Source: Nepenthes gracilis (taxonomy: Eukaryota > Streptophyta > Magnoliopsida > Caryophyllales > Nepenthaceae). Taken from it: a stretch of DNA of 64,000 bases. The position numbers were made by a program, and so were the translations under genes. The stretch is from contig BSYO01000038.1 in assembly GCA_033239525.1 (NCBI GenBank), forward strand, positions 11,907,041 through 11,971,040, read 5' to 3'. Below, in pieces: positions 1 through 10,800 of the stretch (position 1 is the stretch's first letter; the number at the start of each line of letters is the position of its first letter). Below the pieces are notes generated by a model that was not told the origin of the DNA, ran no database searches, and saw only the letters and a program-made list of their open reading frames with translations.

Positions 1-2789
1 TATAGAGAACAAAGCTCCCTATTTCTATAAGAGATAGAACTCTCCCGAATTTATAGCAATATCTATACTAGGATCATGGTTAACAAGATATATATAACCA
101 TCAGAGGAGACATAATATGTTAAAATCTTTCCTCCTATCTCTTGTCAACAGCATCATTTGTAATTATCATAAGGCATTTTCATTTTAAATACTATGTATC
201 ATCGCTATTTTTTTTTTCTGGTGAGAAAAGGATATCAAATATTTTACATTATAAGTGGTGGACAAAGCATTAACTGGTTTAGCTATCTTCATAATAATTT
301 TTGAATAATTTGTTTTCACTTGTTTTTAATTGCTATGACCTTTTCACCATAGAATTGATGCGTAGTGGATGGTTCCATATCATGATGTTGAGAAAAAAGC
401 CAAAAAACCTTATGAACCCTTTGGCTCCACACTAATACAATGACTACCACAATAATATTCTTTTGTAGGCCGTCGTTATAGCTCAATTAAAAATTAGCCA
501 CATTAAAAACAAGTTTTGATACTTAAAAAATCCTTTTTACTTAATTAGATATTACATAATTGATATTAATGGACTAATCACATTAAATATGATGGCTCAA
601 ATCTTTAGATATGACAAGCGCTTAATTTCCTAGGCATTTGGTGAATGACGTTTTGGACTCATTCATGAAAGTTGGAACACTTCAAAGAGAACAAGACAAA
701 TAATTATTGAGAAAACATTTGTTACAAAAACTCAATTAGAAAATTATTATTAGTATGTTTATCAAAAAACTTACTTGTCAAAGCATATGACTTATTCAGC
801 TCTAATTGGCTCACTACAATCCTCACATATGGCTCTACTGGGCATATAACCAATCCACTTGCAACGGTCAATCTACTACCCTTACGAGGTCCACACATCT
901 TACATCTTCACAACACCAAAGCTTAAGAGGTGCTCATCTTTGCCAAAAAACACATAAGCATGACACTGGTAAAAGTTGTGTGAGGGACGCGTGAAAATCA
1001 ACCAAGCATCCCTTACGAATACTGATGATTGCAGACCAACAAATCAAATGAAATTATAAATAATAGATTATTCGATAAATATAATGGATACTAGTGTTAA
1101 GAAAGCTCCACAACCACAATTAAGCATTAACAAAATCATTCGGGCAATTTCAAGCAATAAATTTGTCCAAGTGTGACAAAAAAATTAACACGTAATTTTA
1201 ATGATAGAAAAAAATTATAACACAATAAAACATTGGGCTATTCAAAAGCCACATTCATTGAATTTCAACAATAAAAAAATTCAATTTACAATCACTATTA
1301 GTAATATATTAGCTTATTTGACCGATAAACTCCTATAGTTAAGCCCATATGGAAAAGTCGACTTTGAAATGACCTAGATTACCATGTGCATATTATAGTT
1401 GGACCTTCATTCTATCAGTGTGCTCAAACATTTCTAACTACAAGATGGAACATTTCCAACTACAAGATGGAATATTTCATTCTATCAGTGTTTTATGTTG
1501 TGATGTGGAATATTTGAGATTCAGAATCTTACTTCTTAGATTGAATATAATTTTTATGCACACATTAATAATAATATACTAGAATATTAATATAAGACTG
1601 AATAAGAAGATAGATCACCAAAAGTAAAACCAAAAAATATAGAAACATTTTCATTTGAGCGTTTTAGGGTTCTAAAAATACATAAACATAGGAGTTCAAA
1701 CACTATAGATAAGCGGGTGTTTATCTTTGATTTTAATACATATTTTTGAAGAAAAAAAAATACAATTTGTAAAGTACTTAGAGTTACTTTAAATAAATTT
1801 TGAGTTATCAATCATTAAGTATTTATAGAATAACGTATGAAAAACTTCAATGAACTTGTTAGAATGCTTTGTGATGAATATCTGATTTATAATTTCTTTA
1901 GCAACCATTTCAAAAGTTACACCAAACTTGGTCTAAGGGGTCATTTGGTTGAATGGAATGCTAGATTCTTTTCCACTGAAATTTTTATTAGCTTTTGTTG
2001 GAATTTTATATTGAAAATACCGACAGTGTATTTTTTTTCTGAATATAATAGGAAACATTATACGTAAGAAATAAATAATATATAAATTATTAATATTTTA
2101 TTTTCAAACAACATATTTTTATTTAACACTTAAAAATGAAAAATAATATTTCTAATGAATTAATTTTTGTGGAGTAAATGTGGCCTAAGTAGGTGGAATT
2201 TCATTTCTTCCTTGATTTTAGGCTGCAAACTCTCTAAATAAAGCCTAAACAACCATCTGCAAACTGCCCAAAACCATGATTAATTTGTATGACCAATTTT
2301 TTATATTTTTATTTTATTTTGGGATAATAAAATTTAAAGATCAAAATAATATTTTAGCATATATTTTTTTTTATTTTGATTTGTATATTGTACTAATGAA
2401 TTTTAAATGCTAAAAAAGAAAGAATTTAAAAATTGAGCGTAGCAAAATCTAGTTTGATATTGATTGCCCTTCTCTTCTTCTCCGTTTTACGATATCTTTG
2501 CTTCTTCCGGTGCCTAAAAAGAGCCATGCCTCATAAACCCATCAATCTCGCTGCTTTCAACCACTCAGTGCGATCTTCCGTGTTTTTTGTATCTCCCGAT
2601 TTGCAATACAACAATGTCGTCGTCATTGCTGTCGAAGAAGATAGTGCAGAACGGACTCAGGGAAACTACTTCGCCTCAGTTTCCACGAATTTGGTGCATT
2701 ATATATATTATATTAAATATGTGAACGAATTTGAGCGGTCCTAAATTAAATTTGTAAACGATTATGAGCTATTCTATAACCGACGGCCC

Positions 2790-3510
2790 AGATCTGAGGT
2801 TTTATTTTTAATTTGGGCCGTCCATTTTAAAATTTTGATCCAACGGCGGTATTAAATCAGAATCACAATGTCAGGTTTCAGGCGAAATGACAGCTTAGAT
2901 TTAACCTCAAAATTTAAAAAAGGTTAAAATCGTGGTCCGTCCATTATGAGGACACATGGACGCCCAAATAAAACTTCTTATTTTTTTGATCTGGTCGCCC
3001 ATTTTAAATTTTTTATCCGACGGCTAGCATTATATGTAATCACAGCCATCGGATTTGGGCAAATGAAAGGCTCGCATTTAACCTTGACATTTAAAAAAGG
3101 TTAAAATCGTGGACGCCTATTACAAGACACATGGATAACCCAAATTAATTTTCTTATTTGTTAACCTAGGCCATCCATTTTAAATTTTTGCTCCGACGGC
3201 TGACATTATATCAGAATCACGGCCGTCAGATTTCAGAAAAATGGATGGCTCATATTTAACCTCAAAATTAAAAAAAAGGGTTAAAATGTGGGCCGCTCAT
3301 TATTGAGACACATAGACGGCCTAGATTAAACTTCTTATTTTTAATCGGGGTTGTCCATTTTAAATTTTTGATCCGACAGATGGAATTATATCAAAATCAC
3401 AATTTACGATTTAGGATAAATGGAAAGCTTAGATTTAATTTCAAATTTTGAAAAATAGGTTAAAATTTGTGGTCGCCCATTACGACACATGAACGGCCTA
3501 GATTAAACAA
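2790..3510. repeat. About 180-bp tandem repeats, A1
   Basis: About four head-to-tail units. Each carries a core reading roughly GGCCGTCCATTTTAAATTTT, then TGATCCGACGGCT, an ATTATATCAGAATCAC block, TTTAACCTCAAAATTTAAAA, and GTGGCCGTCCATTACGAGAC. Cores recur near 2812, 2993, 3170 and 3352. Units diverge from one another by substitutions and small indels, so the array is old. It lies just upstream of a promoter/5'UTR-like stretch and the FAR1-like relic, and could be a subterminal array of a MULE. That link is inference. Confidence 0.8.
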
Positions 3511-3549
3511 TAATAAATATCAGCCAGCGCCTCAACTGTTCTCTCTCTT

Positions 3550-4000
3550 TCTCTCACTTTCAAACCCTAGCCCCCTTCTTGGCATCAACTCTCTTTGCGA
3601 TTTCACTCCTTCCTGATGGCAGACAATTGGAGAATCGTCACCATTGCTCACCAACAACCTTTGTCACTGGATCTCACTTTCTGATTACCACATTTCTCTT
3701 ACTTTGTCAAAACCTAGCTATCACTAGCGATGTCACCTCTCTTTACGATTTCACTCTTCTAGACGGCAAACACTTAGGGAGACCGTCGCTATTGCTGACC
3801 AACAACCTTTTTGTCTCTAGATCTCACTTTCGGTTACGACATTTCTCCAACTTTATAAAACCCTAACTTTCAGTGTTGCCTCTCTCTGCGATTTCACTCC
3901 TTTAGACGGCAAACAACAGGAGAACCATCGCCGCTGCTCACCAACAACATTTTTATCTCTGGATCTCACTTTCAGTTATGACATTCAACAAGGTCGAGTA
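3550..4000 (+). repeat. About 140-bp tandem repeats with telo-box-like leader, A1
   Basis: The stretch begins with a CT-rich leader followed by AAACCCTA (3562-3569), a telo-box typical of plant promoters and 5'UTRs. Three imperfect units follow, each with CTCTTTGCGATTTCACTCC, then a GACGGCAAACA-like block, then GCTCACCAACAAC, then GGATCTCACTTTC. The T/GCGATTTCACTC block recurs near 3595, 3742 and 3885. Open frames across it change between the two duplicon copies, so I do not call a protein. It may be a multiplied transcribed leader of the downstream relic. Confidence 0.65.
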
Positions 4001-4639
4001 GTAGGTAACGAAGTTTTGTTCTTATTTAGAATATATACTCTTTTTTTTTTCGTTCATATGTAATTTGAAGTAATATTTTGTGATATGATCTCTCTCACTT
4101 TCTCTCTAATCCCTAATCCTCTCACTCTCCCAAGCCTCTCGTGGCCTCTCGCCGCAGATCTTAAGCCTTAACTTTTTTGTGTTGTTATTTTGAATAACAA
4201 AAATAATACCGTCGAATAGTAGGTTGAGAAGCCCGAGCCTAGAGCTGATTTCAAAAAGGCTCTGGCTCGAGGCTTGCCTGGCCAACATCAGCGCCAAGTC
4301 TAGAGAAGCCCTAGTTGAGGCTCACCCAAGCTACGCCGCTACTTGAGAGGCGTTGTATTATTACCTAACCGTGTGACTAAAAAATTGTGGATAAATTGTT
4401 TATAATGTGTTGATTCTTATATATTTTAATGTGAAAATCTATTGATTAGGTATACATAAATATTGATTGTGCATTCATATCCAATGTACTCCTTCAGTTA
4501 ATATAATATTTTAAAATATGGATGATGCTTAAAATTTTTAAAAATAATAAGGTCAGAAAATTATTTTTTTGTAAAAAATAACTATAAGAAAATCTAAAAA
4601 AGATAATATAGAGATATTTTACATATTTTCTTATTCAAA

Positions 4640-6390
4640 GGAAGGCAAATGTGAAGTTGACAAAAGAAAGGAGGTAAAAAGCGACGTTGAGAAACTAGAT
4701 GTGAATGTCCTATTAAGATGAAATGCATATTGATAAGGGAAAGCATAACTGTTGTTGTAAAAACTTTTGTGGGGAAGTATAGCCATGAACTAGAGCCTCA
4801 CAAAACATAGCATATCTTGAGATCTTAAGTGGAGGTTTCAAGTGTGCAAGGTTATATTATTGAGATGGCCTAAAATGCTGGTTTAAGACCTCGTGATCCT
4901 TGTTAGTTAATGGTAATGGAGGCCAGTGGTAGGGGGAATGTGGGATTTATGGCAGAAGATCATAAATCGTATCTTCGAGCTATAATGCAGAGGAGTATGC
5001 GGTGTGGTAAGGCGAGGGTCATACTAACATACTTTTGTAATAAAGAAACAAAACATGGACAATTCTTTAATGCTATTCAACTTGATATAGATAAATTGAT
5101 AACAAATATCTTTTGCGCTAATATAGAGATGGTTGTTGATTATTTGACCTTTGACATGATGTGATGTTTGATACAAGATATGGAACGAAACAAAAGTTTT
5201 GAGGCCATTTAGTGTTTTCATTAAGGTTTAGTCATTATAGACAAATGGTCATATTTAGTATTGCTTTGTTGTATGATGAGATTGCGAAGTCTTTTATATG
5301 ATTATTTGAAATATTTTTAAAATACCATTGTGGACAGGTACCAAATACTATTTTTATCGATCAAGATGTCACAATGGCCAAAGTAATTAGTTCGGTAATA
5401 CCCCGTATTTTTTATGGATTGTATACATTGCATATTTTACAGAATGCTACAAAGCATTAAGCTTCTCATCTAGAGCAATTTCACAATTTTATAAGATGTA
5501 TGCATAGAATTGATGATCCTGTAGATTTTGAAGCTGTATGGGTTACAATGGTCTCCAATGAAGAAGTTTCTCATGCACGTTTATGGAGATTAGGCATATA
5601 TAGTATACGTTTTAAGTGAGCCTTATATTGGCGAAAAATGTCTTCACTATGGGTAAGTAAAGACTCAACTATCGAAAGTTTAAAAAAGTGACATGAAGTT
5701 CCATCTGGAAATGTAATTTAAATATAAGAGATTTTTTTATTATTTCTATAGAGTGCTTGATAAAAAAGGTATAAAGAATCATGAGCGATTTTCATATAGA
5801 CAAGATTCCAAATTTTATTATAAGCCTTTGTCCTTTATGATTCAAGCTTCAAATGTTAGATTTATTTCCTAACCATGTTTAAAATAGTTCAAAAAAATTG
5901 TTTGAGGTACTCGAGTTGGCGTGTTATTTTTCATAATCGATCCTATTCATATCATGGTTTATTACACGGATCCAAAGAATGAGGTTACTATTATCTTTAA
6001 TGAATCGAAAGTAAAACATTGATTGTAGTTGTCAAAAATTTTAAAATATTGGAATATTATGTTTACAAGCTTTTGTAACTTTCAATGTCTTTCGTTTGCA
6101 TGTTATTCTACCACTATATTATGGTGAGATAGATTCAAATGTGAGACGTTGCGTTGAGATCATGTTGCTGCACCTGAAATTTCAGAATAATGAGGGACGA
6201 CTCATGTACATGGTTTGGGAGGTTGATTGATAATTTTATGCAAATTATATCCGGATGGAATCTACCCGAAATTGTATCCTCGATATCAATGGCTGTAAGA
6301 ACTCGAACGAATCATACAAACACAAGGAGAATGGGAGACAACAAGAAATCTAACAAAAGAGAGCTGACTCAAGAAAAGGAGGAGGATGGG
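4640..6390 (+). pseudogene. FAR1/FRS-like (MULE-derived) transposase relic, A1
   Basis: Decayed plus-strand copy of a FAR1-related-sequence protein. Around 4740-4870 a degraded FAR1 DNA-binding segment can be read, including a stretch resembling the SHELEPHKT part of the family. From 4910 an open stretch of 84 residues begins MVMEASGRGNVGFMAEDHKSY, which matches the start of the MULE transposase region, and is cut short by a frameshift near 5158. Further matching pieces lie at about 5390-5590, and a degraded SWIM-type zinc-finger region at about 5960-6100. Stops and frameshifts are numerous, so it is non-coding. FRS proteins are transcription factors domesticated from Mutator-like transposases; whether this relic came from a host gene or a transposon cannot be decided here. 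The right end runs into the N gap. Confidence 0.7.
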
Positions 6391-6398
6391 AAAATGAC

Positions 6399-6498
6399 NN
6401 NNNNNNNNNNNNNNNNNNNNNNNNNNNNNNNNNNNNNNNNNNNNNNNNNNNNNNNNNNNNNNNNNNNNNNNNNNNNNNNNNNNNNNNNNNNNNNNNNN
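6399..6498. other. Assembly gap (100 N)
   Basis: Exactly 100 N, the usual placeholder for a gap of unknown length. The left side matches 22585 and the right side matches 46041 in the second unit, so the missing sequence corresponds to the TE-filled interval 22586-46040 or to an ancestral version of it. Confidence 0.97.
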
Positions 6499-7750
6499 TA
6501 CATAAATGATGCAATTATATACAAATTACATATTAATTATTGACAATTTTTTATTTGATCATAATAATAAGAATTTTAACGATGTCACACTTCTAGCTGC
6601 CTAGGTTGGGGCACTATATTGCGGTACAATGTCTATGCTGTGCCCCTACCTATTGGATTTAACCCAACCGGTAGGGGTTAACCTTTTTTCTTTTAATTTG
6701 TATTATTTTTTAATTATTTTTATAAAATATAAAATCATAAATACTTAAATATATAAATTTATTTACAAATTAAATTATTTTTTTTATTATTTATTAAATA
6801 CTTATGTTTATATTTATATTTTATAAATTTATAACATAATAATTTTATAATTGTATATTTTAAAATATTATTATATAAGTAGGATTATATTTTATAAATT
6901 TATAAAATAAAAATTTATAATTATATATTATTAAAATATTATCATATAATTTATTAAAATATTATTATATAAAGAAGATTAAATTTTATATTTTTAAAAT
7001 ATTATTATATTTATATAATCTAAAAAATTATAAGAAAAATTAAACAGACAAGACCCCGATACAGGCATTGTGTTGTGACCAAAAAGCCCACGTCACCCTT
7101 GTCTCTTTAGCTTTGTATGAATTCCATAAGTCAACATGATGATATACACAGATGGAGAGGCTCTGAGGAGAGTTTCTACGAGGCCTCTCTCATCCAACGG
7201 AGGAGAATGATTCGGTGAATAAAATTTAAGTCTAAAAAATAACATTTTAAATAATTTTTTTAATTTTTTTATATTTAATAAATATTAATATTTATATAAT
7301 AAAATATTTATATTTAAATATAAATCATAGTGGTGCGTACTAGGCCCTGATTCCAGTAAATGGGGGATGCCGTGATGTGACTGTCTTATAATACATTTAC
7401 TGCAGCCGCGTCATGGTGGCCTTGAAATGTTGATTCCATGGTAGATGACTGATTGTTATAAAATAGAATTATAAATATGTTTTTACTCAGAAATTATTTT
7501 AAAATTAAACTAAATTCATACAAAAAAAAATTCTTTTTTGTCATAAAATGGAACGAATTTACAGCTTTATTTATATATATAATCTTTCTAAATAACGCAA
7601 ACAGATTAGAAACCCGAAATATTTATGTTAAAAAATACCATCGTCCGGTGTCCTCAGAGCTCAAAAAAAAAAAATGAAAATTCTTATTGCCGGAACGAAT
7701 AGGACAACACGAATAGCGAGAGTCATGCACGGACAGCTCGCAGGCCGCGC

Positions 7751-7757
7751 TATAAAG
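7751..7757 (+). promoter_or_regulatory. Candidate TATA box of ALDH copy 1
   Basis: TATAAAG in an otherwise GC-rich context (GCCGCGCTATAAAGTAAA), 79 bases upstream of the ATG. That is consistent with transcription starting near 7780-7790 and a 5'UTR of about 45 bases. The same box is conserved in copy 2. Confidence 0.6.
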
Positions 7758-7811
7758 TAAAAATCATGAAAGGGCTAAGTTGCACTGCAGAACACATCAG
7801 CAAAGTCCATC

Positions 7812-7829
7812 AGAGAGAGAGAGAGAGAG
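7812..7829 (+). repeat. (AG)9 microsatellite abutting the ALDH start codon, copy 1
   Basis: Eighteen bases of AG directly precede the ATG. In copy 2 the equivalent tract is 36 bases (59142-59177). Such CT/GA tracts in plant 5'UTRs can influence expression; the effect here is not known. Confidence 0.9.
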
Positions 7830-10800
7830 ATGGCTGGTCAGAAGGCTAACGGAATCTCCGTCGAAATCCCAGAAATAAAGTTCACGAAGCTCTTCATCAA
7901 TGGAGGATTCGTTGATGCCATTTCAGGTTATCTCTTTCTCTCTCTACGGCTCGAATTAGGAAAGTAGGATCCTAATTGCTTAATAAAAGTAAGATGCCTG
8001 CTGTATTTGTGATGGGTAATTCTTATATTTACGTCTTTTGTGATCGGTGGATTCAATCTTATGTTAAGGAATTATATTTTAAAAAAAAAAAGAAACAAAA
8101 AGTATTTTCTGAAAAAATCAGGGTGACATGAGGCAGCACTTTTTCTACTCCAACCTAAGATGACACGTTCTCCTGTGAATTCATGGAATTTTATGAATTT
8201 TTACTGAATTTGAGTTTGGATAGAGCTCAAAAAATTCATCATTTGTTGAGGTAACAGTCGTTTTGCCATACTAAAATCTAAGCCTGGCTCATGCATAATA
8301 ATAAAAACTTTAACTTCGTAGTTTATTTTTATCTTATGGGATGCAGATTTTGGTGCAAATCCATATTTATTGGTGTTTATCTGCGCATATATAAATTTAC
8401 TATTTTATATAAATAAGGTATTTATGTTCACATCTAAGTATTCTCTGTATGTTTTTAAGTTGAATAAATTTTTAATTTAGATATTTATTAGGAATTGTCA
8501 AGTTGCTCAATTAGAAAACATGTTATATCATCATTTTTTTGTTTGTTTTTGTTTTGGTTTAAGGAAAAAATAATCTTAGATTATTTTTGTTTTGGTTTAT
8601 GTATAGTCTAAATTATCATCTTTTGAAATATTTCAAAATATTCCTTGCTGAATGTGGCCTATGAACTTGAAATATTGTATTTTGATCTCCAGATTCAAAG
8701 TAAACCCTTAGCCACTGATTAAAATATGTAAGAAGATAAATATTAGTGACAAAGTATTTGTCTAATCTAAAACTGTCACATCCTCGAATTAAAATATTAC
8801 GTTGAGTTTGGATCTTAATATTTATATCTACAACTATCATTTTTATCGGTATTTTTTATAAGATAAGAAGCTGGAATTTTTAAAATTAACAAATAAAAAA
8901 TATTTGTTTGACTAAAATAAATTCAACATCTATTAGATGCCTATAAAAAATTACGAGAGATTATAAATCTCCTATAATTTATAATGATGTAGGCCAATAT
9001 GCAATTTTATGGCTTTTTTTATTTTTTTTTTTTGGGACTTGGAAAATCGTAGGCCAAGAATCTTGATCCACTCATTAATCAAATTACGTATATATATATA
9101 TATATATTGCCAAAAAAGAAGGATGATTTCTTGTCCTGTTTCTGGAATACAACTTGCACTAATCGACGGCGACCGAAGGTCACAATCTCCATGAGAGGAA
9201 CTCACAGTTTAATGTGTGCCTTATAATATTTAATATCGTTCTTTGTAACTTATATAATTATTTTATGATTTTATAATATATAAAAATAAATATTAATAAC
9301 ATATCCTAATAAAAATTATGTTTTTAAATGTATATTTTTTTCATTTATCCTTATATCTTTATCTTGACAAAAATTAAAGAATTACGTGAAAAGAACGATT
9401 TCTAAGCTTATGTCATAAAATGAGGAAGGCTAAAATAAGGCTTTATTTTCCAATATAAAAACTTTGTTTTGCATTCATACAGAAAAAAAAAAAAAAATCT
9501 TTTAATAAGGTCTAGTTGATTAAGTATTTATATATTATTTTTTTTTATCAAAGATTCAACCCATTAAAACAATAAATTCTGCAGTTAAATATAATAAATT
9601 ATAATAATTATAACCTTTAACTCTTTTTATAAAATATTAAATATGCCTACGTGGGATTAATCCACCAGCTACCTAGTAAATGGCTTTTTTTCTTAATCAT
9701 TTTTTTCCCCTATGAATGATTAGTTGCATATAGCAAAAAATTGATATTATTGGATTTCATAGGCTTGGAATTAGTATTTAGGTATAGCTTTTTCTTGTAA
9801 AGGACCGTTTTAAAGTCTTTTCAAATTATAATTTAGATTTTAATTTCGACTACTTAGGTATATAGTTAAATATGCTCCAAGTTTATCTTTATTATACTTT
9901 TTGCTACATATGTATATTGTCATTGTTAGGTATGCATGCCTAGATGGGTTAAGTGTTGATGGAACTGGTTAGTTTAATTATCCATCAATGCATTAATTGA
10001 TTCTTAGCCCTCTTTTATATAGAATGGTATTAGAGGGCGTTCGGACCATTTGTCGACTTTGGTTATTCTTTTGTGGGTGTTCCAATAAATTGACGGTTAT
10101 TAGAACGTCACATAAGTTAGTGGGAAGATCAGAGTGTTCACGCTCGTGGCCGAAGGATGACCGGCCAGATTGTCTAATTTGAGAGGCGACCGGATAGCTA
10201 AGTTCAAGGGAAGATTGAACTACAGATGTTGAAGGACGATTGGTTGCTGGTCTTAATGACCCACAATATAAAAGTACAAAAAATATATTTTAGGTCCGAC
10301 ATCATTATAAAGCGCACAAAACATTTTAGGGTTTGGGTGGGATGAAAAGTGAGACTTTCGCCAACACTCATAAAATTATAGAGTAGAGAGTGATATCAGT
10401 GAGAAAAAAAGGAGAGAAGAAAAGGAGAGAAAAAAGATAATGAGATATTTCTTACATTGGAGGTTTTTTTAATTACTATATCTCAGCTCAGTTACTGGTA
10501 CTTTATTTTGAGGGTTTCTATAACTAATTTTATATAGTAGAGATTTTTTAAAATTTATTCTGTAATTTTTTTTCTTAATTGAAAAGAATTTGTGATACAC
10601 AGGCTTGTAAGGCATGTTGTTGTCAGCTAATGTAAAAAGCTGCTTATCTAGCCTGCTAGTCCCTACATGTCTTGCCGAAAGTTACTCTTGGCACCTCTAA
10701 AAAGTGGATCATCAAACTAAAGTTGATTAGGCGCCCTTGTATTACCAAGTTGGTACTATAAAGGTCATATCACTCTTCTAAGCCTCAGATGCTGAGCCAA

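Larger units (their letters stand above)
1..6398. repeat. Duplicon A, copy 1 (A1)
   Basis: This segment aligns along its whole length with 16209-22585 in the same orientation, with only scattered substitutions and short indels; position 1 matches 16209 and position 6398 matches 22585. Both copies lie directly upstream of an ALDH unit, so A+B was duplicated in tandem. It contains the 180-bp repeats, the 140-bp repeats and the FAR1-like relic described separately. The rest, mainly 1-2759 and 4000-4620, is AT-rich and shows no gene I can support: the short open frames there have no recognisable domain. The left edge coincides with the window start, so the true duplicon boundary is not visible. 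Confidence 0.93.

Noticed and set aside
806..994. 62-residue open frame, nearly identical at 17015-17203
   Set aside because: Conserved only because duplicon A was duplicated; no recognisable domain, no promoter context, and most of the surrounding similarity is equally high outside the frame.
1934..2190. Possible MITE beginning CTAAGGGGTCATTTGG
   Set aside because: The putative opposite end (CTTAGGCCACATTTAC on the other strand) matches in too few positions and I see no clear target duplication.
4106..4297. Open frames around the AGGCTCTGGCTCGAGGCTTGCC stretch (also 20383-20589)
   Set aside because: Frame is not conserved between the two duplicon copies because of indels; no domain.
7477..7677. 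Open frame in the ALDH promoter, also at 58809-59090
   Set aside because: AT-rich, low-complexity Lys/Phe/Asn composition and different ends in the two copies; explained by duplication of promoter DNA.
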